64,000 nucleotides of DNA, from NCBI RefSeq assembly GCF_016919065.1, contig NZ_JAFFQA010000005.1:1-64000 (forward strand), in the 5' to 3' direction. Position 1 is the stretch's first letter; every line of letters begins with the position of its first letter. Positions 7,881-16,143 of the stretch are shown one piece after another. The DNA is from Desulfobulbus rhabdoformis (GTDB lineage: Bacteria; Desulfobacterota; Desulfobulbia; Desulfobulbales; Desulfobulbaceae). The notes under the pieces are model-generated. The model saw nothing but the letters and a program-made list of their open reading frames with translations, had not been told where the DNA came from and made no database searches. Both the position numbers and the translations under genes were made by a program.

Positions 7881-8390
7881 GTTGGGGGTGGGCATCTCAC
7901 ACACCCCCTCCCACCCTTCAGGCATGGTTTCCTGAACAATCCCCAGCGCAAGAGCAAAAGTCAACAGGGCCTCGCGGCTACAGTTGACGGAAGGGGATCG
8001 CTTGCCTGACTTGGCCTCTGTCACCTCAAGCTCAAGGTAGGCACGCAAGGACTGAGCCGCCTGTTGCATAAAAACGGTATAATTGTGGCCAATCTGTTCA
8101 CAAAACCTGGAGTAGCGGTACCAGTTATGATTGGCCCGACGTATACCGCGAAACAGCGAAAGGTCGCGATTCGCTGGATCCAGATCGCGAAGAATGATTT
8201 CCTCATACCGGGCCAGGGCTGCCTGGTGCAGCCCCCCTTTTTCTTCCTCGGTGAGAACAAGTCCTGGCCCCTCTGCGTCTTCGCTGAGATAGTAAAAACT
8301 GGCGTGCAGGGCTACCTCTGGAATTTCACCGGAGTTGCGTACCAGAATCCATTCTTCTTCTAAAAAGAATGCACGGTCACTTTGAATCAC
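7866..8390 (-). CDS. conserved-looking hypothetical protein in hem operon
   Basis: 174 residues, not recognised. It starts with GTG two bases after the hemA stop and has a good GGAG ribosome site inside the hemA end, so it is translated as part of the hem operon. The sequence is mixed alpha/beta-like, rich in aromatic residues around RRANHNWYRYSRFCEQIG (79-96), and has no signal peptide or membrane segment. The C-terminal residues PNPDFS and the stop lie in the right arm of an inverted repeat, so the original 3' end may have been replaced. Coding potential is supported by codon phase, ribosome site and tight spacing. A role linked to haem synthesis is a guess from context only. Confidence 0.65.
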   Translation of the reverse strand: MIQSDRAFFLEEEWILVRNSGEIPEVALHASFYYLSEDAEGPGLVLTEEEKGGLHQAALARYEEIILRDLDPANRDLSLFRGIRRANHNWYRYSRFCEQIGHNYTVFMQQAAQSLRAYLELEVTEAKSGKRSPSVNCSREALLTFALALGIVQETMPEGWEGVCEMPTPNPDFS

Positions 8391-8392
8391 GA

Positions 8393-9679
8393 TTACTCCT
8401 GCTCATTCTCTCCATTGTCCATCTGATAGAGCTCGCGAATGGTTTTGATCCGCTCCGGCAGGGCAATACAGTGATTTTCTGTTTTGAGAAAATGGAGAGG
8501 CGGATACGCAAGTTTCCCGGTGATTCCTGCAATCATCTTCTCCAACTTCTTACGGGAGGATGCATCCATATCATCCAACCGGCCCAGGGATTTTTCAACC
8601 TCCCCTCGTACCTGCTGCTCTATGGTTTTGCGCAGTTGAATAATGGTCGGGGTGGATTCCATATTGGCAAGCCACTTGGAAAATTTTATTTTTTCCTCAT
8701 CAACAATACGTTGCGCCTTGACAGCCTCCTTGTCACGCTCTGACTTGTTCATCTCAACCACATTGTTGAGATCATCAATATCGTAGAGATAGACGTTATC
8801 GAGCTCGTTTATGGCAGGATCCAAATCACGAGGGACGGCGATATCGATAAAAAAAAGCGGTCGATTACGGCGCCCTCGCATGACCGGGCGCACATCCTCG
8901 CGCCTGAGAATCAATTCAGGAGCCCCCGTTGAACTGATGATAATGTCCACCTGTTGTAGCTGCTCCAAGAGTTCCTCAAGCGAAACAGCCCGCCCTTTAT
9001 AGCATCTGGCAAGGTTCACAGCGCGTTGCAGGGTTCGGTTCGCCACCACTACCTCAGAAACGCCCTGCCCGACCAGATGTTCGGCTGCAAGCTCGGCCAT
9101 TTCTCCGGCCCCCACCAGCATGACCTTCTTGTCATGCAAATCACCAAAGATTTTACGCGCCAGTTCCACCGCTGCATAACTGATAGAGACAGCACTGGCC
9201 CCTATGCGGGTTTCGGTGCGAACCCTCTTGGCCACAGAAAAGGATTTATGCAGCAGTTTATTGAGAATAAAACCGGTGGAATCGGCATCAGTGGCATGTC
9301 GGTACGCCTCTTTGAGCTGCCCCAAGATCTGAGCCTCGCCGACAATCATCGAATCCAGACTGGCAGCAACCAAAAACAGGTGCTCCACAGCTTGCAGATT
9401 CACATAGTGATACACATGCTGCTGCAGTTCTTCGGCAGTTATTGCCTGACCAAAAAGCACCTCCTGTACCCGCTTAGTCGCTTGTGCAACATTACGGCAG
9501 GTAAAGAGAACTTCAACCCGGTTACAGGTGGACAACAGATAAAATTCACGCAGCTCCTGTAACTCGGCCAGCGCCTGGAGAGGCGCCTCATACCCCGAGG
9601 AAAGGGCCAGTTTTTCTCGAACTGCGAGCGGCGTGGTTTTATGATTGACGCCCAGCAGAACAATGGCGTCACGAGACAT
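8393..9679 (-). CDS. hemA: glutamyl-tRNA reductase
   Basis: 428 residues. It reduces glutamyl-tRNA to glutamate-1-semialdehyde, the first step of C5 tetrapyrrole synthesis. Seen: GVNHKTTPLAVREKL at the N-terminus, the nucleophile Cys52 in LLSTCNRVE, GEAQILGQLKEAY, the NADPH motif GAGEMAELAAEHL, STGAPELIL, DIAVPRDLDPA and a C-terminal dimerisation helix. The frame is open back to 9814, but the ATG at 9679 gives the normal N-terminus and has a strong GGAAGGAGT ribosome site. It overlaps the upstream ccsA/hemX gene by 11 bases. HemA next to a CcsA-like protein and Met8 is a known arrangement and suggests supply of haem for cytochromes and of siroheme for sulfite reductase. Confidence 0.97.
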   Translation of the reverse strand: MSRDAIVLLGVNHKTTPLAVREKLALSSGYEAPLQALAELQELREFYLLSTCNRVEVLFTCRNVAQATKRVQEVLFGQAITAEELQQHVYHYVNLQAVEHLFLVAASLDSMIVGEAQILGQLKEAYRHATDADSTGFILNKLLHKSFSVAKRVRTETRIGASAVSISYAAVELARKIFGDLHDKKVMLVGAGEMAELAAEHLVGQGVSEVVVANRTLQRAVNLARCYKGRAVSLEELLEQLQQVDIIISSTGAPELILRREDVRPVMRGRRNRPLFFIDIAVPRDLDPAINELDNVYLYDIDDLNNVVEMNKSERDKEAVKAQRIVDEEKIKFSKWLANMESTPTIIQLRKTIEQQVRGEVEKSLGRLDDMDASSRKKLEKMIAGITGKLAYPPLHFLKTENHCIALPERIKTIRELYQMDNGENEQE

Positions 9680-10487
9680 AGGTATGTACTCCTTCCAACA
9701 AAAAGGAAACGCCCCAAAGGGTAAATAACACAGAGAGAAAACCAAGAATACTGAGCAGGGCCACGCGACGGCCACGCCAGCCCACGGTAAATCGTTGATG
9801 GACGGCTGCAGCATAGAGAAACCAGGTAATCAACGACCAGGTTTCTTTGGGATCCCAGTGCCAGTAGGCGCCCCAGGCTTGCTTCGCCCACAGAGAACCG
9901 GTCACCAGTCCAACCGTAAACAGAGGAAAACCGACACTTAGACAGTGATGGTTCAGTTTATCCAAGGCTTCAAGGGAAGGCAGGCGCGAATAAAATAAGC
10001 CAAAACGTTTTTTCTTTATCTCGCGTTCCTGCAGCAGGTACATGATACCACCAATACAGGCAAGCGCCAGAAAGCCATCGGCAAAAAGAGTAATAGAGGC
10101 ATGGACCGGGAGCCACAAAGACTGCAAAGCCGGCGGCAGGGGGAGCAGAGCCCGAGACGACAAGCTGGCCACAACCATCAGGGCAAACACCAGAAAGCTG
10201 ACAAATACGCCAAGGTTTTTAACCGTATACCGCCAGCGAAAGGAGAGATAACAACAGCTCACGGACCAGGCGAAAAAAGAGACGGTTTCATGATGACTGG
10301 TTATGGGCGTGTGCCCGGCTTCAAGGGAACGGGCCAGGATATTGACCGTATGAAGAAGAAAGGCAACAAGAAAGATGGCCCGCCCAATACGGCGTACGGG
10401 CTTTTTGCGCGTCAAAAAAAAGACCAGATAGGCGGCAAAGGAAAGTACATATACCGCAACACTGGCCTGAAAAAGCAGAAAACTCAT
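9669..10487 (-). CDS. CcsA/HemX-family cytochrome c assembly protein
   Basis: 272 residues with about eight hydrophobic membrane segments. The tryptophan-rich haem-handling motif WGAYWHWDPKETW is at 205-217, and HH at 65-66 and HH at 180-181 are possible haem ligands. CcsA/ResC proteins move and attach haem in system II cytochrome c maturation; the shorter HemX group, often beside hemA, affects HemA levels. Length and position fit either. Its ATG overlaps the Met8 stop (ATGA) and its end overlaps hemA, so all three are one transcript. No ResB/Ccs1 partner is present in the window. Confidence 0.88.
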   Translation of the reverse strand: MSFLLFQASVAVYVLSFAAYLVFFLTRKKPVRRIGRAIFLVAFLLHTVNILARSLEAGHTPITSHHETVSFFAWSVSCCYLSFRWRYTVKNLGVFVSFLVFALMVVASLSSRALLPLPPALQSLWLPVHASITLFADGFLALACIGGIMYLLQEREIKKKRFGLFYSRLPSLEALDKLNHHCLSVGFPLFTVGLVTGSLWAKQAWGAYWHWDPKETWSLITWFLYAAAVHQRFTVGWRGRRVALLSILGFLSVLFTLWGVSFLLEGVHTYVS

Positions 10488-11149
10488 GGGTTCTCCTTAA
10501 TCAATACCTCCAGATCCCGACCCAAGGGTCGACCAATCACCGCTTCAATATGCGACTGCACCCTGTGCCATTGTCGCTCTCGAAGCCAAGTGACTATATC
10601 TTCCTGAAGCATCTTTTGAAACAGAATCTTTTTTTCCCCATCACTGATGGCAAGCCCGGTAATCTCCTGACGGATAGCCCCGACAAGGGCGGTGAGCAGA
10701 GCATATTCCTCGCCAACAACCCGTTCAAGCTGTCTGCGGACCAGGGCCGCCACGGCCGGGGTTTTTCCGCCCGTGGCAATGCTGATACTCAAATCACCGC
10801 GCCGTAGCACAGCCGGCACCTGAAAGTCACATTGGTCCGGACCATCGGCCACATTCACCAGCAGTTTTCGTGCATGGGCAGCAGCCACGATGGCTTCCTG
10901 GATAACCGGACTATCTGTGGCGGCGAAAACAAGAAAAGCACCATCCAAATCTTGGGCTTCGAATTTTTTTGGGCGCCACTCAACACTGCCTTCCTGCACA
11001 CTTGCATGCATGAGTTCATTGAGGACAGGACTCACAATACGCACACGTCCACCGGCTGCAATCAGGCCTCGAACTTTTCGGGCAGCAACAGTACCACCGC
11101 CAACAACCACGCAGAGTTTCCCCTCTATGTCCAGGCTCACCGGATACAT
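10484..11149 (-). CDS. precorrin-2 dehydrogenase/sirohydrochlorin ferrochelatase (Met8/CysG N-terminal type)
   Basis: 221 residues. The NAD-binding motif VVGGGTVAARKV lies at 15-26, and NVADGPDQCDFQVPA carries the conserved Asp of Met8. SIATGGKTPAVAALVRRQLE is the family's C-terminal signature. There is no SAM methyltransferase domain, so this is a stand-alone precorrin-2 oxidase, possibly also chelatase. Its product feeds siroheme, the cofactor of sulfite reductases, and fits with dsrC elsewhere in the window. It starts 31 bases after the methyltransferase gene and overlaps ccsA by 4. Confidence 0.93.
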   Translation of the reverse strand: MYPVSLDIEGKLCVVVGGGTVAARKVRGLIAAGGRVRIVSPVLNELMHASVQEGSVEWRPKKFEAQDLDGAFLVFAATDSPVIQEAIVAAAHARKLLVNVADGPDQCDFQVPAVLRRGDLSISIATGGKTPAVAALVRRQLERVVGEEYALLTALVGAIRQEITGLAISDGEKKILFQKMLQEDIVTWLRERQWHRVQSHIEAVIGRPLGRDLEVLIKENP

Positions 11150-11180
11150 TTGCGTATTTTTTGTTCCTTTTGGGCAACGA

Positions 11181-11873
11181 TCAGTTGCGAGGCTGCAGAC
11201 GATTGAGGATTATGGTCTTGTCGCCATCAAAGCTCTTGAGTCGTTTCTGGGAGGCGGCGATTTTATAGTCTTTTTCCGCCATTTGTAGAAACGGCTTCAG
11301 ACTTTGACGGTTGCTGTCATGCGCCAGGTAAATGACTCCGCCAGGTTTCAACGTTTTTTCAAGTACATTTAAAAGCGGTTGAAAAAATTCTTCGCGAAAA
11401 AGAATCTCCGCACCTAAAATGACATCATACTGTTGGGTGGTGTCCGGCTTTAACCAATCAAGCATAAGGCATTCAACATTATCCAGACGGCTGGCAGCGG
11501 CATTAATACGCTCAAAATCAAGAATGATATCCTCGTAATCAGAGAGGGTGACATCATAGCCCACCTTAGCTGCTGTCAATCCCGGTGCTCCCAGACCGGC
11601 TCCAAGCTCCAGCAGTTTTGTACCGGGCTGACAGGGAGTCCCCGCAATAAACTGAGAGAGAACAATGGCGGCCTCCCAGAGACGAATCCAGAAGGGAAAT
11701 GTGGTGACATCTTTGAGTGGATCCTTCCCCTCTAAAATCTCCTCCAAGTCGGTCATGCGTAGAAGATGGAGAGAGTGTTCGCCTATTTTTAAAGCTTCAA
11801 AGGCGATCTTGTACTGTTTTTTTATAGACTCGTACAGCTTTCGTTCTTGCTCAGGTAAGGTTTGCGGATCCAT
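11181..11873 (-). CDS. class I SAM-dependent methyltransferase
   Basis: 230 residues from the ATG at 11873. The SAM-binding loop LLELGAGLGAPGL is at about 87-99, then TLSDYEDII with the acidic residue that holds the ribose, and LDWLKPDTTQQYDVILGAEILF. The WxxWEAAxxL-like FWIRLWEAAIVLSQFI ahead of motif I and the DVILGAEILF stretch resemble protein-lysine methyltransferases of the METTL21/EEF2KMT type, but the target is not known. The open frame reaches back to 12002; the upstream 43 residues cross an inverted repeat and are not protein-like, so the later ATG is used. It is the first gene of the met8-ccsA-hemA transcript. Confidence 0.8.
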   Translation of the reverse strand: MDPQTLPEQERKLYESIKKQYKIAFEALKIGEHSLHLLRMTDLEEILEGKDPLKDVTTFPFWIRLWEAAIVLSQFIAGTPCQPGTKLLELGAGLGAPGLTAAKVGYDVTLSDYEDIILDFERINAAASRLDNVECLMLDWLKPDTTQQYDVILGAEILFREEFFQPLLNVLEKTLKPGGVIYLAHDSNRQSLKPFLQMAEKDYKIAASQKRLKSFDGDKTIILNRLQPRN

Positions 11874-11993
11874 TTCGTGGTTCTCTACTCTTTGTTGAGG
11901 GATTGGGGGAATCAGACGATGGTCGCCACTATGCCGAATTACAACGCAGAAGGCAACAGGTATGCACCAATTTTGCTTAATGCTTGGCTTGGG

Positions 11994-12051
11994 GTAAACC
12001 AATGCTCACGGGACCAGATACATCCCCCCGAATCCGTGAGCATTGGTTTAC
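11994..12051. repeat. perfect 18-bp inverted repeat
   Basis: GTAAACCAATGCTCACGG (11994-12011) and CCGTGAGCATTGGTTTAC (12034-12051) are exact complements around a 22-base spacer. The right arm includes GAATCCGTGA (12030-12039), a motif repeated elsewhere in this window. It lies upstream of the methyltransferase operon start and could be an operator, an RNA hairpin in the leader, or a REP-type repeat. Confidence 0.7.
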
Positions 12052-12111
12052 GCTGGATGAAGTTGAACAATTATTGAATTGGTTTTAAAAATTGATCGTA
12101 TTCAAAGGCTA

Positions 12112-12146
12112 GGTTGTTCAGCAACCATCCACCGTCACGGATTCAG
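12112..12146. repeat. intergenic repeat unit with TCACGGATTC
   Basis: A short hairpin, GGTTG-TTCAG-CAACC (12112-12126), is followed by CCGTCACGGATTCAGG. TCACGGATTC (12135-12144) is the reverse complement of GAATCCGTGA at 12030-12039 and recurs at 26315-26324. Confidence 0.5.
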
Positions 12147-12151
12147 GTAAA

Positions 12152-12192
12152 AAAAAGAGCGGGTCGATTGTTTCAATCGACCCGCTCTTTTT
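12152..12192 (-). terminator. terminator of the small secreted protein gene
   Basis: A 19-bp perfect stem (AAAAAGAGCGGGTCGATTG with its complement) encloses a TTT loop. It is 29 bases past the stop at 12221. Flanking A and T runs make it able to work in both directions. Confidence 0.88.
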
Positions 12193-12220
12193 AAACGCAG
12201 CTAAACAGTGCTAAAGGGAA

Positions 12221-12415
12221 TTAGCAACCCTCGAGCTGTTTTTTAGCTTTAACAGAAACTTTGTCGCCTACTTTGAGCTTGTCAGCTTTTTGGCAGGTCA
12301 TGGTGACAGTCTCACCTTCAATACTGTCTACAGTGCATTTAACTTTAGCGGCAAATGCGGTGCCTACGCTCAGTGCAAATGCAGCGGCCATCAGGGTGAT
12401 AACGATTTTTTTCAT
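12221..12415 (-). CDS. small secreted cysteine protein, unknown function
   Basis: 64 residues, with an AAGGAGA-type ribosome site and its own strong terminator. The N-terminus MKKIVITLMAAAFALSVGTAFA is a typical Sec signal peptide with cleavage likely after residue 22 or 23. The mature part is about 41 residues, Lys-rich, with KCTVDSIEGETVTMTC suggesting a beta-hairpin, and three cysteines at 27, 41 and 64 (the last residue). No family was recognised. The next gene upstream on the same strand (127 bases away) is a periplasmic thioredoxin-like protein, so a disulfide link is possible but unproven. Confidence 0.8.
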   Translation of the reverse strand: MKKIVITLMAAAFALSVGTAFAAKVKCTVDSIEGETVTMTCQKADKLKVGDKVSVKAKKQLEGC

Positions 12416-12542
12416 GGCGGTCTCCTTTTTATTGTTAGGGGTATAAAACCAAACCTTTTGCCTCTTTCCTGCTGTGGAAGGTAAGAAATCAAGAACAGAA
12501 TGTCAACAGCAAATCGTGTAAAAGCTGAAGGAGCAAAGAGGA

Positions 12543-13040
12543 TTAAAGCACTGATTCTATATCTCTTTCCAACAGCCCCCTGGATACCAGCCCACCATAT
12601 TTTTTCACCACATGCCCTTTTTTATTCACCAGAAAAGAGGTGGGGATAGTTGGAATACCGCCAAATTGACGCCGGGTGGTGTCGTCGGCAAGCAACACCG
12701 GATAGTTTATCCCTGCCTTTTGCATCAAGCGGGCGACGGTCCCTGGCCCACCTTCATCCACAGCCAGGGCGATCACAGAAAAGCCTTGGTCTTCAAACTC
12801 AGCCTGCAGGGATTTAAGCGCTGGAATTTCTTGTAAACATGGCCCACACCAGGGCGCAAAAAAAGTGATCAACATCGTCTGCCCATTAAAGGTTTCACTG
12901 GATATCAGCGTCCCGTTCAAGGCGGTGGGCAGGGTGAACAGAGGGACATTCACCGCCGCATACCCCTGGCCGGTGGCAAGGAGTACGAAGAGTAAAGCCA
13001 TACGGCAAGTTTTCACAAGTTTTGTAATAATTTGGTGCAC
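12543..13040 (-). CDS. TlpA-family periplasmic thiol:disulfide oxidoreductase
   Basis: 165 residues. It starts with GTG at 13040 behind a strong AAGGAGGAT ribosome site. The N-terminal hydrophobic stretch (about 13-29) is a signal peptide or anchor. The mature part is an AhpC/TlpA-like thioredoxin fold: ITFFAPWCGPCLQEIPAL with the active CxxC (Cys65, Cys68), VIALAVDEGG, and GGIPTIPTSFLVNKKG with the cis-proline. Such proteins reduce disulfides in the periplasm, often for cytochrome c maturation, which would fit the CcsA gene 2 kb downstream. The specific partner is unknown. Confidence 0.9.
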   Translation of the reverse strand: MHQIITKLVKTCRMALLFVLLATGQGYAAVNVPLFTLPTALNGTLISSETFNGQTMLITFFAPWCGPCLQEIPALKSLQAEFEDQGFSVIALAVDEGGPGTVARLMQKAGINYPVLLADDTTRRQFGGIPTIPTSFLVNKKGHVVKKYGGLVSRGLLERDIESVL

Positions 13041-13401
13041 AACATCCTCCTTGTTTAGAGCACTTTCGAAACAGTATAAAACATGAGTCCATAGAAGCCA
13101 CCGGAAAACCGTTGCGCCTTTATTGGGTTCCGGTTAGATATTTGTGGTATCATTTGTGGGAATCTTGAATAATTGCTTTTTCTGCCAATCTCCCGGAGTC
13201 TGGCGCTTACCTCGTCATAATCAAAATTTTATACTCGGAGGTAAGCGAAGACTCCGATATCAACTATATGCCTGCGGTAAAATTTTTCACAATCCTTGAT
13301 TTTGATTGAAAAATCTAACTATTCAAGACACCCTTGTGTATCACAATACAGTTTTCACGCTTAACAGCCCAACTCTTTCTCCTGCCCACATACACGAAAT
13401 T
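13041..13401. other. divergent intergenic region tlpA-surA
   Basis: 361 bases with no gene. It must hold the promoters of both divergent genes. Its main feature is the long inverted repeat at 13194-13256, annotated separately. A weaker AATCAAAAT/ATTTTGATT pair (about 13219-13308) nests around the right arm. The open frame upstream of the surA ATG, from TTG 13306, does not look coding. Confidence 0.5.
13194..13256. repeat. imperfect 19-20 bp inverted repeat
   Basis: CGGAGTCTggCGCTTACCTC (13194-13213) faces GAGGTAAGCGaAGACTCCG (13238-13256). Eight and ten base pairs are perfect on each side of a small bulge, with a 24-base AT-rich spacer. There is no T-run, so it is not a plain terminator; operator, leader hairpin or REP-like repeat are options. 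Confidence 0.65.
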
Positions 13402-14382
13402 ATGATTCAACGAGTTTTCCTACTATGCATGATCCTCAGCCTTCTGGTATCTCTGACAGAAGCATCCGCGCAGATTGTTGATCGCAGCGTTGCCATTGTC
13501 AACAATGACACCATTACTCTCTCAGAAGTCAATGAACTGGGTGCGTCATTTTTTAAAAAGGTCACAGAGGATTCCTCGCCTGAACGACTCAATGAAGCTC
13601 TGTACCGGGCGCGGCTGACGGTTATTGATAAACTGATCGAAAAAAGGCTCATGATCCAGGAGGCCCAAAAACTGCAGATTCAAGTCAGTGACCAGGATGT
13701 GGAGGGAGCTCTGCAGCGTATTCTCTCCAACAACCATACGACTCTAGAGCAGTTTCGCAAGGAACTTAAGACCATGGGCATGAGTGAAAAGCAGTACCGG
13801 GAAGAGCTGCGAGACCAGATCCTGAGTTCCCGCCTAGTCAATTATGAAGTACGTACCAAGGTTGTTATTCCCGAAGAAAAAATCTTAGATTACTACGATA
13901 CCCACTTTGTCGAACAGTCTGCCGGTGGGTATTATCTGCGACAGATTGGCTGTCTCTGGGGGAGACAAGTTGCCAATGGCTCCACCCCGACCAAGGATCA
14001 GGCCAGAAAAAAAGTGCAAAAAGTGTATGATCTGGCTCAAGAAGGAAAAGATTTTAAAACGCTTGCTCGCACCTATTCCGATCTGGCCAATGCGGAAGAC
14101 GGCGGAGATCTCGGACTTTTTCAACTCAACGAGCTTGCCCCCTATATCCGTGATAACGTCAGTCAACTCAAAGCAGGAGAGATAAGCCCCATTGTTGCCA
14201 CGGAAAACAGTTATCTCTTTTTTCAAGTTGTCTCCACTGAAAAGGGTAAAATTATTCCCAAAGCGCCTTATGCCGAGGTCAAGGATCAGATCAAGGAGAA
14301 GCTCTCCCAACAGGCTATGGAAAGACGGTTCAAAGAGTGGATGCAATCCATTCGTGAAAAAGCCTACATCAAAATATTGTAA
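13402..14382 (+). CDS. SurA-like periplasmic peptidyl-prolyl isomerase/chaperone
   Basis: 326 residues. Signal peptide MIQRVFLLCMILSLLVSLTEASAQ (1-24), then the SurA N-terminal chaperone fold starting IVDRSVAIVNNDTITLSEV and reaching QYREELRDQI. One parvulin domain follows (about 175-270), with GGDLGLFQLNELAPYI and VATENSYLFFQV. E. coli SurA has two parvulin domains; one is common in this group. It would fold outer-membrane proteins in the periplasm. The ATG at 13402 opens the signal peptide; an in-frame TTG at 13306 is discounted. rodZ and recO follow in the same direction. Confidence 0.9.
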   Translation: MIQRVFLLCMILSLLVSLTEASAQIVDRSVAIVNNDTITLSEVNELGASFFKKVTEDSSPERLNEALYRARLTVIDKLIEKRLMIQEAQKLQIQVSDQDVEGALQRILSNNHTTLEQFRKELKTMGMSEKQYREELRDQILSSRLVNYEVRTKVVIPEEKILDYYDTHFVEQSAGGYYLRQIGCLWGRQVANGSTPTKDQARKKVQKVYDLAQEGKDFKTLARTYSDLANAEDGGDLGLFQLNELAPYIRDNVSQLKAGEISPIVATENSYLFFQVVSTEKGKIIPKAPYAEVKDQIKEKLSQQAMERRFKEWMQSIREKAYIKIL

Positions 14383-14420
14383 GCGATCTTACCACCCTTT
14401 CGGCACCTCTGATTTGTCGT

Positions 14421-15206
14421 ATGCGTTCTGACCAACATGCTGCATCCTCCCCCACGTACCAGGTGGGGGAACAGCTCCGCCGTACCCGCCTGCATCTCAA
14501 CCAATCTCTTGAGGATGTAACAAACCAAACCCGCATCTCCCGAGCCAATCTGCGGGCCATTGAAGATTCCTCGTATAGCCAGCTGCCTGCTCATGCATAT
14601 GCCAAAGGACTTATCAGAATATATGCAAATCATCTCGGGCTTGATGGCGAGACGCTGGCCCAGCAGTTTTCTCAAGAACGATATTGCCAGGAAAATCGAC
14701 TACATTCCCACAGAGAAACAGAACAGTCCGTGCATACCCTTGAACCCAATAAAATGGCTGAGCAAGCACGGATATCCTCGGCCATGGCAGCTATCTGCCT
14801 TTTTGCCTGTATAGTGATTTCTTTTGCTGGATTCTGTCTCTATTATAAGTGGAATCCTTTGAGTTATCTCACAGACAAGGCCCTCGTCATAACCCACTCT
14901 GTCAGTTCCAACTATCATCCGGCCGATCCAACCACCAGCGGTCTGCAGACCCAAAATCGTCTCAGCCTGCAGGCAGTCTTTTATAAAGACTGTCAGGTCC
15001 AGGTTGTCCTGGACGGCCAACCCGCCACCTCTCACGCCTATATGAAGGGTGCAACCATTCAATGGGAGGCGCACCACTCAATGCAACTGGATTTTTTTGG
15101 TGCGAACTGTGCAGAATTGCAATCGAACGGCACCCTGCTCCCGCCCCTGGTCTTTCATCAGGGACGGGCAACGCTCCGCTTGCCCCTCCCTGTCCATGGC
15201 CCGTGA
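14421..15206 (+). CDS. RodZ-like protein (HTH, one membrane segment, periplasmic domain)
   Basis: 261 residues. Residues 13-82 are a Cro-type helix-turn-helix of the RodZ kind (GEQLRRTRLHLNQSLEDVTNQTRIS, then YAKGLIRIYANHLGLD). A linker leads to one membrane segment at about 119-142. The C-terminal 115 residues are periplasmic, with a beta-rich DUF4115-like end (CQVQVVLDGQ, GATIQWEAHHSMQLDFFGA). RodZ links MreB to the cell wall in rod-shaped cells. No mreB is in the window. It starts 38 bases after surA and overlaps recO by 11 bases. Confidence 0.85.
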   Translation: MRSDQHAASSPTYQVGEQLRRTRLHLNQSLEDVTNQTRISRANLRAIEDSSYSQLPAHAYAKGLIRIYANHLGLDGETLAQQFSQERYCQENRLHSHRETEQSVHTLEPNKMAEQARISSAMAAICLFACIVISFAGFCLYYKWNPLSYLTDKALVITHSVSSNYHPADPTTSGLQTQNRLSLQAVFYKDCQVQVVLDGQPATSHAYMKGATIQWEAHHSMQLDFFGANCAELQSNGTLLPPLVFHQGRATLRLPLPVHGP

Positions 15207-15999
15207 TTTCCCCCAGAAAACGAATGGTTATGTGTTACATGTCGGGAGATATGGTGAGGCTGACAAACTGGTCACACTCTATACCCAGGACCGAGGACGC
15301 ATTACATGCATTGCGAAAGGTGCCTATAAAAGCAAGCAACGTTTTGTCAACAAGCTGGAGCCCTATAGCCACCTCTGTCTCTTTTACCAGACACCCCGAA
15401 CTCCCTCTGGTTTATTTTTTCTCCAGGAAGCGGAACTGCTCCAGAGCCATTTACCACTGCGTCAGGACAGTCGGCGTTACCTGGCAGCGAGCCACTTCAG
15501 CGAACTCATACTCAAGTTCACCCAGGAACAGGATCCAGAGCCCGCACTCTATCAACTGCTCGCCTGGACCCTTGCCCAGTTAAGTCAAGCGTCAGTTCCG
15601 CTAAAGATCTCGGCTTTTTCCCAGGTCCATCTCTTAAGTGTGCTTGGCTATCAACCCAATTTGCAGACCTGTGGACGCTGTCATCAGCCGGTAACGCCTC
15701 CGTCTACCTATCTGTTGCTTCCTGGCAACGGTACCCTACTCTGCAGCAACTGCGATGCCCAGGCATCCCTCACCATGCGACTCTCGGTCCAGACCATTCG
15801 AACCTTAGACCGGGTCCAATCTACCTCCTTTGAGCGACTGCCCAGGTTACAACTTACTCCGCAAGGGGTCTTGGAAGCCTTGAATGGCTTGCACAATTAC
15901 CTGCTTCATTTGTTGCAGCACGATATCCACTCCTGGCAACTTCTACACCAACTGGCACACAATCAGGCAATCGCCGCGAGCACTGGCCACTGCAAGTAA
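15196..15999 (+). CDS. recO: DNA repair protein RecO
   Basis: 267 residues. The N-terminal OB fold carries NGYVLHVGRYGEADKLVTLYTQDRGRITCIAKGA, the RecO hallmark. The helical C-terminus has a four-Cys zinc site: CGRC (159, 162) and CSNC (183, 186). RecO anneals strands and loads RecA together with RecR. The ATG at 15196 lies inside the end of the rodZ-like gene (11-base overlap); the open frame from 15049 lacks homology. It is complete, of normal length (about 240-270). Confidence 0.93.
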   Translation: MARDFPQKTNGYVLHVGRYGEADKLVTLYTQDRGRITCIAKGAYKSKQRFVNKLEPYSHLCLFYQTPRTPSGLFFLQEAELLQSHLPLRQDSRRYLAASHFSELILKFTQEQDPEPALYQLLAWTLAQLSQASVPLKISAFSQVHLLSVLGYQPNLQTCGRCHQPVTPPSTYLLLPGNGTLLCSNCDAQASLTMRLSVQTIRTLDRVQSTSFERLPRLQLTPQGVLEALNGLHNYLLHLLQHDIHSWQLLHQLAHNQAIAASTGHCK

Positions 16000-16143
16000 T
16001 CTGCAGAATCGCTCCATCAATGCACCGCCAGTACCTCTATTGGCCCATCATCAGCGCAATCTTGGACACTTGCCTTTTCTCTCCTCCTCCCTGAGCATAT
16101 TTTTCTCAAACAATGCATAAATCTCTTGCACATGCTGACGCTA

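Noticed and set aside
7637..7957. 106-codon minus-strand frame between the oxidoreductase and hypothetical genes
   Set aside because: It overlaps the end of the hem-operon hypothetical gene in another frame and crosses the inverted repeat; no ribosome site or homology.
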